This document shows positions 1 to 7,276 of a DNA stretch of 26,046 bases, piece by piece. The translations under genes were made by a program, and so were the position numbers. The DNA lies in the NCBI GenBank assembly GCA_964414205.1, contig CAYPVP010000015.1, forward strand, positions 1 through 26,046, in the 5' to 3' direction. Each line of letters opens with the position of its first letter. Position 1 is the first letter of the stretch. This DNA comes from STD2-102 sp964414205. Its GTDB lineage: Bacteria > Bacillota > Clostridia > Christensenellales > CAG-917. The notes beneath the pieces were generated by a model. The model ran no database searches and was not told the DNA's origin. It worked only from the letters and a program-made list of their open reading frames with translations.

Positions 1-234
1 AAGATACAAGTTCTAAATGAAGAATTATCCAAGAAACAAGATGTTCAGGATAATATCCAAGTGTTTATAAAGCAAGTTGACAAGTATTGCAAAATAACTG
101 AACTAACACCAGAAATATTAAATGCTTTTATAGATAAAGTCTTAATTTATGAAAAAGAAAAGATTGATGGACTTTACACGCAACAAATAGAGATAGTATA
201 TAACTTTGTTGGTGCGATAAATTTACAACGATAA
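1..234 (+). CDS. Large serine recombinase, C-terminal end (partial, DUF4368-like)
   Basis: This is the last 77 codons of a gene that begins before the window. The reading frame is open from base 1 to a TAA at 232-234. The sequence reads LTPEILNAFIDKVLIYEKEKIDG followed by QQIEIVYNFVGAI, which is the pattern I know from the C-terminal DUF4368 region of large serine recombinases of Clostridia (TnpX/Tn4451 and ICE-type enzymes). Those enzymes cut and join DNA at attachment sites to excise or integrate mobile elements; the catalytic serine domain lies outside the window. Codon use differs from the other genes here: 8 of 11 Ile codons are ATA and none of 7 Leu codons is TTG, while the neighbours favour ATT and TTG/CTT. 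This supports horizontal origin. The gene probably marks the edge of an integrated element. Confidence 0.5.
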   Translation, partial: KIQVLNEELSKKQDVQDNIQVFIKQVDKYCKITELTPEILNAFIDKVLIYEKEKIDGLYTQQIEIVYNFVGAINLQR

Positions 235-678
235 TTTTCTAACACAATACTACTTATGGTTAAAAGATAAAATCTAATTAATAAATAATGAATTATAAAC
301 ATAACCAGCAAAAAAACAAAACGAAAAGGCGTAAGCCAGTTAGCCAATGCCTTAAAATCCCTACTAAATGCACCCGTACGAGTCCTTTTTATTTTTATTT
401 GTTTTTATCTTTTGTTTTTATCTTTTCTTTTTTAAATATAAGGACTTAAAATTCATATATTTATTTAACTTTATGTTGAAAATTGTTCAAAAATTAGATT
501 TTTCATTGCATTTTTTTGCATCGTTTCATTGACAATTTTAAATTTATTACTTTTTAAATATTTTTCAACATTTTTTCAAAAATTATTGATGTTCTAAAAT
601 TTGAAAAAAGCATGACATTATTTTGCCATGCTTTTCAAAAAAACTATTTGATTTAGTTTTATTATTTTGTTTTATTTT
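235..678. other. Non-coding region between recombinase and lysC
   Basis: This 444-bp AT-rich stretch has no credible reading frame. It may contain the end of the mobile element whose recombinase stops at 234. An imperfect inverted repeat (AAGGC at 326-330, GCCTT at 349-353) sits next to the only GC-richer patch, which includes CGTACG near 376. T-rich runs follow at about 382-435. The only clear signal is the lysC terminator at 606-635. I could not identify attachment-site core repeats because the other end of the element is outside the window. Confidence 0.5.
606..635 (-). terminator. Rho-independent terminator of lysC
   Basis: On the minus strand the sequence forms a 12-bp stem (AAAAGCATGGCA with TGTCATGCTTTT, one G-U pair) around the six-base loop AAATAA, followed by a U-rich run. 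It lies about 45 bp past the lysC stop codon. Confidence 0.85.
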
Positions 679-1989
679 TTATCTTTTGAATGCGTGATAA
701 ATTGCATTGATTGCTTTTTCATAGCAATCAGTGTCAACACCAACAATGATGTTCAACTCACTTGAACCTTGGTCAATCATTCTGACATTGACATTTGCTT
801 TTGCAAGTCCACTGAACAAAGTTGATGCTGTTCCTTGTCTTGATGCCATGTTTTGTCCAACTGTTGCAATCAAAGACAAGCCACTGTGCAATTCAACATT
901 GTCTGCTTCAACTGCTTCACGAATTTTTTCTACAAGACTTTGCATTTTGTCTTTGATTTGGTCATCGCTTACAACAATGCTCATTGTGTCAATTCCTGTT
1001 GGAATGTGTTCAAAAGAAACATTTTCATATTCCAAAACAGAAAGAATTTTTCGTGTAAATCCAACTTCGGAGTTCATCATTGATTTTTCAATTGAAATGA
1101 CAGTATAACCTTTTTTTCCAGCAATTCCTGTGATGATGTTGTCATTGACTGGAACTTGTCCATCAGCAACAATCATAGTGCCTTTGTGACTTGGTTCAAA
1201 TGTGTTTTTGATGTTGATTGGAATTCCTACACTGCGAACAGGAAAAATTGATTCAGGGTGCAACACATTTGCTCCCATATAGGCAAGTTCTCGAAGTTCA
1301 CGATAGGACAAAAATTGAATGTTTGCAGGGTTTTCAACAATTCTTGGGTCTGCTGACATAAAGCCATTGACATCAGTCCAGTTTTCATAGACATCAGCAC
1401 CGACAGCACGTGCAACAACAGCACCAGAAATGTCAGAACCACCACGAGAAAATGTTTTGATTTGTCCATTTGCATCACTGCCATAGAAACCAGGAATGAC
1501 TGCTTTTTCAACATTTTCCAATTTTTTGTGCAACAAATCAAGTGAATAGTGAAATTGGAATTTTCCTTTTTCATTAAATTTGATGAATTCTTGTGGGTCT
1601 AAAAATTCATAACCGAGTTTTTTTGCCAAAACTTTTGCTGACAAAAATTCGCCTCTTGATGCAGCATAGTCAGATGACAAAGAAGAATTGATATTTTTTT
1701 CGATTTCGTCAAAATCACTTGTCAAATCTAAATCAAGATTCATTCCTTCAATGATTTCTGCAAAACGCTCACGAACGATGTCAAATGTTTTTTTGCATCT
1801 TCCTGTTTTTGATGCTTCATCATAGCATTGATAAAGCAAATCTGTCACTTTTATATCGTTCTTTTCCCTTTTTCCAGGTGCTGAAACAATAACAAATTTT
1901 CTTTGTGAGTCTGCCAACACAATGTCGGCAACTTGCGAAATGGTTGTGGCATTAGCCATTGAAGTGCCACCAAATTTACATACTAACAT
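679..1989 (-). CDS. lysC: Aspartate kinase (monofunctional, two ACT domains)
   Basis: Aspartokinase phosphorylates L-aspartate with ATP, the first step to lysine, threonine, methionine and diaminopimelate. The 436-residue protein has the N-terminal KFGGTS motif (5-10), the catalytic-domain motif SRGGSD (181-186) and WTDVNG followed by DPR (204-216). Two C-terminal ACT regulatory domains (about 295-360 and 370-436) predict allosteric feedback by lysine and/or threonine. There is no fused homoserine dehydrogenase; hom is a separate gene at 20828-22108. The ATG at 1989 is preceded by a purine-rich ribosome site (AGAGAGGTAGGA). A sigma-A-type promoter lies directly upstream, and the roughly 25-nt leader leaves no room for a lysine riboswitch, so control is probably mainly at the enzyme. 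Length and motifs are normal for the family. Confidence 0.96.
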   Translation of the reverse strand: MLVCKFGGTSMANATTISQVADIVLADSQRKFVIVSAPGKREKNDIKVTDLLYQCYDEASKTGRCKKTFDIVRERFAEIIEGMNLDLDLTSDFDEIEKNINSSLSSDYAASRGEFLSAKVLAKKLGYEFLDPQEFIKFNEKGKFQFHYSLDLLHKKLENVEKAVIPGFYGSDANGQIKTFSRGGSDISGAVVARAVGADVYENWTDVNGFMSADPRIVENPANIQFLSYRELRELAYMGANVLHPESIFPVRSVGIPINIKNTFEPSHKGTMIVADGQVPVNDNIITGIAGKKGYTVISIEKSMMNSEVGFTRKILSVLEYENVSFEHIPTGIDTMSIVVSDDQIKDKMQSLVEKIREAVEADNVELHSGLSLIATVGQNMASRQGTASTLFSGLAKANVNVRMIDQGSSELNIIVGVDTDCYEKAINAIYHAFKR

Positions 1990-2020
1990 AGAATTCCTAC
2001 CTCTCTAAAACTTTCATTTT

Positions 2021-2049
2021 AGAATATAGACAACAAACGAATGTGTCAA
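2021..2049 (-). promoter_or_regulatory. Sigma-A-type promoter of lysC
   Basis: On the minus strand TTGACA (2044-2049) is followed after 17 bp by TATTCT (2021-2026). The -35 box is a full consensus match. It starts just past the stop codon of the DUF1015 gene, so lysC can be transcribed independently of its upstream neighbour. Confidence 0.8.
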
Positions 2050-2050
2050 G

Positions 2051-3283
2051 TTATTTTTTTATATTTTTTGCCTCAAAATAATATCTTTTTTCTTCGGCTT
2101 CACCCATAGAAAAAGATTTTTTGCACAGTGCTCCATTTTTCAACACATAATCAAACAAATCTGCTTTTTTGATGGCAGGCATAAAAATTGCCACACCTCC
2201 ATTTTCTTTTGCAACTTTCAACAAGTGTTCTGTTCCGTGTATGTAGTCAACTTTGACGCCTGCATTTTGGGTTTTGTAATTTTCAATTGCCTTTTGAATT
2301 TCAGCAATCGCCATTGGCGTTGAAGTTGGAACAGCAATCTCTATTCTATTTTCATTATATACAATTTGAACTTTTGAATCTCCTGTCAAACTGTTTTTCA
2401 AAAATTCAACAAAATCTTCTTTCACCCCAAAAACACATCTATGAATTGGTTCAAAGACAATTCCATCACAGTGAAGGTTTTCAATTTCGCAAAGGGCAAA
2501 TCTTGCTGGGTGGCTTTCTCTTTCTTCTTCATTCAAATCTTTTTTGATGTTTTCCCAATGGGCTTTTGCAGTTGCAAGAGAGTGATTTCCGTCACCAACA
2601 GCCAAAACAAAATTTGTTGCCTCGCCATATTTTTCTTTTTGCAATTTTGCATCATACAATCTTTCAAAAAGTCTTTCCACTTCAACAGTGTCAACCAAGT
2701 AGCCTTCCAAGTGTCCACCATCCATATTCAATTCAAAATCATAAATTTTTTCAAATTTTTCTTTTTGTTGATACAAGTTTTCGATGAGCATTTTTTCTCT
2801 GTCATCAATCAAAAGAATGATGTGTGGCAATTCAATTGGAGCATCTTTTCTCACTTTCAATCTTGCAGGAATTCTTTCAGGAACAACTCCTTCGGTTGAG
2901 CGAATTTGACTTTTCTTTGAGCCGTCATAGACAAATTCTTCCAAATCAACTGATGCCATAAGCCCCAATCTTTTTTGCCCAAATTTTGTTGTTCTGACAA
3001 CCAAAATATATTTGTTTTGCACAGTGTCAAAAACATCATCTTGCAAATAGGATGTCATTGTTTGATTTATATCAGACACTATTTCTTCATCTCTTCCATC
3101 TTCCAAATATACTTCTGGAAAAATCAATTTCAATGTGCTTTTTGCGTCTCCTACAAAATTTTTCAATGTTTCCCAATATTCTCTTTGTGAAGTGAATTGG
3201 TCACATGAAACAACTGACCATTTTGCATGGTCAATTTTTTTGTTTGGAATCAAAATAGGTTGTGGTTTTAAACAGATTTTCAT
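2051..3283 (-). CDS. DUF1015 family protein (COG4198)
   Basis: A 410-residue soluble protein recognised as DUF1015 by its conserved blocks: an N-terminal Pro-rich start, TEGVVPERIPARLKVR (130-145), PHIILLIDDREK (153-164) and the hallmark DGNHSLATAK (231-240). No signal peptide or membrane segment is visible. The biochemical function is not established. From memory, relatives in gut bacteria often sit beside serine biosynthesis genes (serC/serA), so a link to amino-acid metabolism is plausible, and here lysC lies immediately downstream. The ATG at 3283 has a good ribosome site (GAGGA, six bases away). The leader contains a 32-bp-period repeat. No terminator separates it from lysC, so read-through is likely. 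Confidence 0.88.
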   Translation of the reverse strand: MKICLKPQPILIPNKKIDHAKWSVVSCDQFTSQREYWETLKNFVGDAKSTLKLIFPEVYLEDGRDEEIVSDINQTMTSYLQDDVFDTVQNKYILVVRTTKFGQKRLGLMASVDLEEFVYDGSKKSQIRSTEGVVPERIPARLKVRKDAPIELPHIILLIDDREKMLIENLYQQKEKFEKIYDFELNMDGGHLEGYLVDTVEVERLFERLYDAKLQKEKYGEATNFVLAVGDGNHSLATAKAHWENIKKDLNEEERESHPARFALCEIENLHCDGIVFEPIHRCVFGVKEDFVEFLKNSLTGDSKVQIVYNENRIEIAVPTSTPMAIAEIQKAIENYKTQNAGVKVDYIHGTEHLLKVAKENGGVAIFMPAIKKADLFDYVLKNGALCKKSFSMGEAEEKRYYFEAKNIKK

Positions 3284-3291
3284 TTATTTCC

Positions 3292-3366
3292 TCTTTTGTT
3301 TTAATACTTTTTTTGCGTAATATTCTTTTGTTTTAATACTTTTTATAAGTTAAATTCTTTTGTTTA
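3292..3366. repeat. 32-bp-period direct repeats upstream of the DUF1015 gene
   Basis: The 21-bp word TCTTTTGTTTTAATAC plus five T is identical at 3292-3312 and 3324-3344, exactly 32 bp apart. A third, partial copy (TCTTTTGTTT) starts at 3356, again 32 bp on. The copies lie in the 154-bp gap between cdaA and the DUF1015 gene, just upstream of the latter's start codon. They could be a slipped duplication or repeated regulatory sites. Confidence 0.75.
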
Positions 3367-3437
3367 AATTCAATGTCCAGTTTACACTTTAATTTTTTGA
3401 ATTTTTGTAGTGTCAAAGACAGAATTGACAAAAGATG

Positions 3438-4295
3438 TTACATTCTTCTTCTAGACCTTTTTTCACTGTGTGCTGCTTTTTGTGCCAAATCTAGTGCCGA
3501 AATTCCAAATGCTTCTTCAATTTCTTCTTTCAATTTTTCCATTGTGATGTATCTTTTGATGTTGCCATCTTTCACTGTGGAAATGATTCCTGTTTCTTCG
3601 CTGACAACAATGCTCAAAACATCTGCTTCTTCCGAAATTCCAACAGCAGCACGATGTCTTGTTCCCATGTCTTTGCTCAAATTTTGTTGCGTCAATGGCA
3701 AAAAACAACCTGCTGTCAAAATTTTGTTTCCTCTGACAATGACAGCGCCATCATGCAAAGGTGCTTTTGTGTTGAAAATTGATTCCAAAAGACCTGCTGT
3801 AAGTTTTGCACCAATTTGAGTTCCGGTATCAGTGATGTTGGTTGGCACTTGTTCTGTTCTTGTGATGACAATGATTGCGCCAATGTCTTGTTTCGCCATG
3901 TTTTGGCATGCAGTCAAAATTTCAGTTGTTGCATCTCTCAACTCATCATCACTTCCAAACCCTTGACTGTAAAGGTCAACACCGTGAGGATTGGAAATTT
4001 TGTGAACAAAAGACTTCCAATCAGATTTGTATGTGACAGCAACAACCATCAAAACAAAAAGCAAGCCATAATGAGCGATTGAACGAGAAATTGTCAAAAT
4101 CTCTGTGCCACGAACATAGTAGAAAATGTTTAGCACCACATTCAAAATTACAACTGCCAACAAAATGAACAGCACTCTTATGTTGCGTTTGTAAATAAAA
4201 AACAAAATTGCCAATGCCATGACGCCAATCAAAACTATTGCATCAACAATTGCAAACCAATCAAAATTTTGAAAATATTGATAAAAGTTGAACAT
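3438..4295 (-). CDS. cdaA: Diadenylate cyclase, CdaA type (membrane-bound)
   Basis: CdaA condenses two ATP into cyclic di-AMP, the messenger for potassium and osmotic balance and cell-wall homeostasis. The 285-residue protein has three N-terminal membrane helices (about 13-35, 38-60, 70-89) and a cytoplasmic DAC domain carrying both catalytic signatures, DGA (182-184) and RHR (213-215), plus SEETG (232-236). The C-terminus is polybasic (EKRSRRRM). I place the start at the ATG at 4295 because AGGAGA lies six bases upstream; a longer frame would need a TTG inside that ribosome site. The usual partners cdaR (YbbR domain) and glmM are not adjacent: upstream are an unknown membrane protein gene and holA, downstream a DUF1015 gene. 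Family assignment is secure; the context is unusual. Confidence 0.95.
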   Translation of the reverse strand: MFNFYQYFQNFDWFAIVDAIVLIGVMALAILFFIYKRNIRVLFILLAVVILNVVLNIFYYVRGTEILTISRSIAHYGLLFVLMVVAVTYKSDWKSFVHKISNPHGVDLYSQGFGSDDELRDATTEILTACQNMAKQDIGAIIVITRTEQVPTNITDTGTQIGAKLTAGLLESIFNTKAPLHDGAVIVRGNKILTAGCFLPLTQQNLSKDMGTRHRAAVGISEEADVLSIVVSEETGIISTVKDGNIKRYITMEKLKEEIEEAFGISALDLAQKAAHSEKRSRRRM

Positions 4296-4315
4296 AAATT
4301 TTCTCCTATGCAATT

Positions 4316-5125
4316 TTAAACATCAAATTCATCAAAAATGTTTTCGTCAGAATTTGAATCGTCTTGTGCAGAACGGAACATCGCTCCGCCATCATTGCCA
4401 CCATTCTTGTCATTTTTTGGTTCATGCCCTTTGTCTGCTTTTTGCAATAGTAATATGCCTGTTGCATAAAGTGCGATTGCCCCAACGAGTGCAATTGATG
4501 CGACAATGGTCATCCACATTCCAACGTTGTATGTGTAGAATTTCAAAAGTGATTCATTCAAAATTGTGTTGACTTTGTCACCACCAAGCCAAATTGTCAA
4601 TGATGAAAAGAAATCGAAGCAAAAAACAATCATATATGGCATTGCAAAGCCTGAAAAAGCCTTGCTTCTTGCCCCAAGTGGCACATATTTTTTCTTCAAA
4701 ATTCCAAAATACAATCCTGCAAGCATGCACGATGTCACAATGATGTCAACACTGCTGTTCATAAAAAAGAAAACTTGTGGGTTCAAAAATTGGAAAGCGC
4801 CAATGATTGCCATCACCAATTGTTTTGCGATTGCAAAAGCAAAAAAGTAAACCATAAAATCTGTTTTTGAAATGTACATCCACCTTGTTGCTCTGGACAT
4901 TGAAGAGTGCATAATTGAACCCCACAAATAAAACAAGACAGCAGGCAAAACGCCTTCAAAAATCAAAATTTGAAGCACACCCAAAAAAATATCCAATGGA
5001 TTGCCAGCGAAAAAGTTTTGATAGCCAAGTATGATTGGAAAAATTTCAGCAGCGATTGAAGCCACAGCAAGGCATACAAAAAGCCAGATTAAATTGTTTT
5101 TCTTAAATTTTGTTTTTATATTCAT
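4316..5125 (-). CDS. Unknown six-helix membrane protein
   Basis: I do not recognise this 269-residue protein. Hydrophobicity suggests six membrane helices (about 11-33, 45-68, 89-111, 124-143, 158-180, 202-227) and a hydrophilic cytoplasmic tail (228-269) rich in Asp, Glu and Asn that ends EFDV. A basic start (KTKFKK) suggests the N-terminus is inside. It overlaps the end of holA by four bases (ATGA), which implies translational coupling, and ends 20 bp before the cdaA start. A CPBP-protease or VanZ-like identity was considered, but the motifs are missing. Its position suggests co-expression with the c-di-AMP synthase; that is inference only. Confidence 0.85.
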   Translation of the reverse strand: MNIKTKFKKNNLIWLFVCLAVASIAAEIFPIILGYQNFFAGNPLDIFLGVLQILIFEGVLPAVLFYLWGSIMHSSMSRATRWMYISKTDFMVYFFAFAIAKQLVMAIIGAFQFLNPQVFFFMNSSVDIIVTSCMLAGLYFGILKKKYVPLGARSKAFSGFAMPYMIVFCFDFFSSLTIWLGGDKVNTILNESLLKFYTYNVGMWMTIVASIALVGAIALYATGILLLQKADKGHEPKNDKNGGNDGGAMFRSAQDDSNSDENIFDEFDV

Positions 5126-6087
5126 ATAACCATCAACATTGCCACAGCATTTTGAAGTGCAAAATTTCCATCAACTGATTCTGACACAATTTGAAATTGC
5201 ATGTCGGCAAGTTTCTCCACTATTTTTTTTAATTTTATTTGAGTATAATTTTTTGACAATTTTTTGAGAACAAACGCATAGTTTGGACGAATGTCAAGGT
5301 CTTTTGCAATGTCATCAACATTTGTTTGTCTTGACAGAGCAATGTGCAACAATCGGCGATATTGAGTGATGAGCAACGAAAAAGCAGTCATTGGCGAAAC
5401 ATTGTCATTTATGAATTCATACAAAACTTTTAGTGCCTTTGAATTGTTTTTTTCGCAAACTGCCGATGACAATTCAAAAATTTTTGTTTCAACATCAACA
5501 GACACAAGTTTTTCGACATCATCAACTACAATTTTTCCGTTTGCATAGTTTTTCAATTTTTGCATTTCGTTGAAGATGCGTGCCATGTCGCCATTTGTTG
5601 CAGAAATCAATTTCCGTTTTGCCATGATATCCATCGTTGAAACAGGAGGAATTTCCAAAATTTTGTCTATTTCAAGCAACAATTCTTCATCAGTCATTCG
5701 AGAACAATCAACAATTTCAGCCAATTTTTCAAAACTTTTCAAATTTCCATTTGCATCAACCAAAACCAAAATTGATTGAGGATTGAAGTCTTTCATATAG
5801 TTTTCAACTGCTTTGAAGTTTTCATCTGCCAATTTGACATCGTCAGCATCTTTGACAACAACAACTCTGAAATCTGAAAAAACAGGCATCGTTTGAAGTG
5901 CATCAACTATGTTGTCAATTCCATCCAAAATTGAAATCTTTGACAAGTTGAAATCTTTTGATTGGTCATCCAACAAATTTTCAAAAATCTTGATTGCCCT
6001 TTCTCGCAAAAAAGCATCATTTCCTTTTATAAGATAAAACGACTTCAATTCATTTTTTATGCTTTCTTGCAAAAATCCAATTTTCAA
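5122..6087 (-). CDS. holA: DNA polymerase III subunit delta
   Basis: The delta subunit opens the beta sliding clamp as part of the clamp loader. The 321-residue length is typical of bacterial HolA. The N-terminal region FYLIKGNDAFLRERAI, the PVFSDFRVVVVKDAD segment (clamp-loader domain I) and the C-terminal helical collar region (QYRRLLHIALSR, then LADMQFQIVSES) match the family. Translation most likely starts at the TTG at 6087, because GGAGAA lies just upstream and the frame then begins with the family-like MKIGFLQES. The last four bases overlap the next gene. A promoter is visible at 6124-6152. It appears to lead an operon with the membrane protein, cdaA and possibly the DUF1015 gene. Confidence 0.92.
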   Translation of the reverse strand: MKIGFLQESIKNELKSFYLIKGNDAFLRERAIKIFENLLDDQSKDFNLSKISILDGIDNIVDALQTMPVFSDFRVVVVKDADDVKLADENFKAVENYMKDFNPQSILVLVDANGNLKSFEKLAEIVDCSRMTDEELLLEIDKILEIPPVSTMDIMAKRKLISATNGDMARIFNEMQKLKNYANGKIVVDDVEKLVSVDVETKIFELSSAVCEKNNSKALKVLYEFINDNVSPMTAFSLLITQYRRLLHIALSRQTNVDDIAKDLDIRPNYAFVLKKLSKNYTQIKLKKIVEKLADMQFQIVSESVDGNFALQNAVAMLMVI

Positions 6088-6123
6088 AAAAATTCTCCTA
6101 GTTCTCTAATGTATAGTATATAT

Positions 6124-6152
6124 ATTTTAACACTAAAAAAAACCAAAGTAAA
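6124..6152 (-). promoter_or_regulatory. Promoter of the holA-cdaA operon
   Basis: On the minus strand TTTACT (6147-6152) and TAAAAT (6124-6129) are separated by 17 bp. The -35 matches the consensus at 4 of 6 positions and the -10 at 5 of 6. The promoter lies between the ABC-transporter terminator and the holA start. Confidence 0.6.
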
Positions 6153-6161
6153 GATAAAAAG

Positions 6162-6186
6162 AAGGCATTCCTCATCGGAATGCCTT
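6162..6186 (-). terminator. Terminator of the amino-acid ABC transporter operon
   Basis: A perfect 10-bp stem (AAGGCATTCC with GGAATGCCTT) closes a five-base loop. On the minus strand a TTTTTATC run follows. It lies 23 bp past the ATPase stop codon. Confidence 0.9.
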
Positions 6187-6208
6187 GCATGTGTTCTTTT
6201 TTGTGTCA

Positions 6209-7276
6209 TCAAAGAACTTTTGCCAAAAATTCTTTCAATCTTGGAGTTTTAGGACTCTCAAACAATTCTTTTGGAGAACCTTGTTCCATAATTTTGCCTT
6301 CTGCCATAAAGAAAACTCTTGAAGCCACTTCTTTTGCAAAACCCATTTCGTGAGTGACAACAACCATTGTCATTCCTTCATCAGCAACTTGCTTGATAAG
6401 TTCCAAAACTTCTCCAACCATTTCAGGGTCAAGAGCACTTGTTGGTTCATCAAACAACATAACTTTTGGTTTCATTGCAAGCGCCCTTGCAATTGCAACA
6501 CGTTGTTTTTGTCCACCTGACAATGTCGAAGGATAGGAATCTGCTTTTTCAATCAACCCAACTTTTTTCAAAAGTCGAACTGCCTCTTCATGTGCATTTT
6601 TTGTGATTTGTTTTGAAGATGAAAATTGCACTGGCAAAATTTCGATTGGTTTTTTGTGAACCATATGCGAAAATTTTCGTTCTGCTTTTTCAATTTTTGC
6701 AGTCATTTGAAGTTTTTTCTTTGTCAAGTCTTTGTCATAAGAAACAAATCTCTTTCCTGCTTTTTCTTCAATTTTCTTTGTTTTTTCCCACTCTTCAACA
6801 ATTGGAAGAATTTCTAGTTTCATTGCTTCAATTTTCTTTGCAAGTTTTTCTCTTGATTGGTCAATTTTCGCATTTATTTTTTCTTCATTTTTTTCAATGT
6901 ACTTGTTGTAGATTGGGGCAAATCGATTGACCAATTTTTGTTTGCGCAAATTTTTCTTTCCAATTTTGATTGGCGCCAAAACAATGTTTTGCAAAACAGT
7001 CATGTGAGGAAACAAATTGAATTGTTGAAAAACCATGCCCATTTTTTGTCGGTGTTCGTTGATGTCCACTTTGAGGTCAGCAAGGTCAACACCTTCAAAA
7101 ATGATTTTTCCTGCTGTTGGGTCTTCAAGCACATTCAAACAACGCAAAAATGTTGATTTTCCACCACCAGATGGACCAATGATTGCAATTTTTTCACCTT
7201 CTTGAATTGTTTCAGAAATGTCATCCAAAACAAGCAAATCACCAAATTTTTTGGTCAAATTTTTGATTTCAATCAT
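6209..7276 (-). CDS. Polar amino-acid ABC transporter ATPase with large helical insertion
   Basis: This is the energising ATPase of a GlnQ/HisP-type amino-acid importer. Walker A GPSGGGKS (34-41), the Q-loop (FQQ, 83-85), signature LSGGQ (252-256), Walker B VMLFDE (272-277) and the switch histidine (309) are all intact, so it should hydrolyse ATP. GlnQ proteins are normally about 240 residues; this one has 355. The excess is a Lys/Glu-rich segment at about 110-225, between LAPIKIGKK and the helix leading to LSGGQ. It is predicted to be helical and probably coiled-coil. It is in frame with uninterrupted motifs on both sides, so it is an insertion and not a frameshift. The start overlaps the permease stop by four bases (ATGA). 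A terminator follows at 6162-6186. Confidence 0.94.
   Translation of the reverse strand: MIEIKNLTKKFGDLLVLDDISETIQEGEKIAIIGPSGGGKSTFLRCLNVLEDPTAGKIIFEGVDLADLKVDINEHRQKMGMVFQQFNLFPHMTVLQNIVLAPIKIGKKNLRKQKLVNRFAPIYNKYIEKNEEKINAKIDQSREKLAKKIEAMKLEILPIVEEWEKTKKIEEKAGKRFVSYDKDLTKKKLQMTAKIEKAERKFSHMVHKKPIEILPVQFSSSKQITKNAHEEAVRLLKKVGLIEKADSYPSTLSGGQKQRVAIARALAMKPKVMLFDEPTSALDPEMVGEVLELIKQVADEGMTMVVVTHEMGFAKEVASRVFFMAEGKIMEQGSPKELFESPKTPRLKEFLAKVL

Noticed and set aside
320..382. tRNA or tRNA-derived attachment site after the recombinase
   Set aside because: The GC-richer patch has a short inverted repeat but no cloverleaf arms or TTCGA-type T-loop.
1990..2050. Lysine riboswitch before lysC
   Set aside because: The promoter is directly upstream of the gene; the short leader cannot hold the aptamer.
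4296..4313. Earlier TTG start for cdaA adding six residues
   Set aside because: The added codons consist of the AGGAGA ribosome site that serves the ATG at 4295.
6209..7276. ATPase length caused by a frameshift or fused gene
   Set aside because: All ATPase motifs are in one frame on both sides of the insertion, and codon use across it matches the rest.
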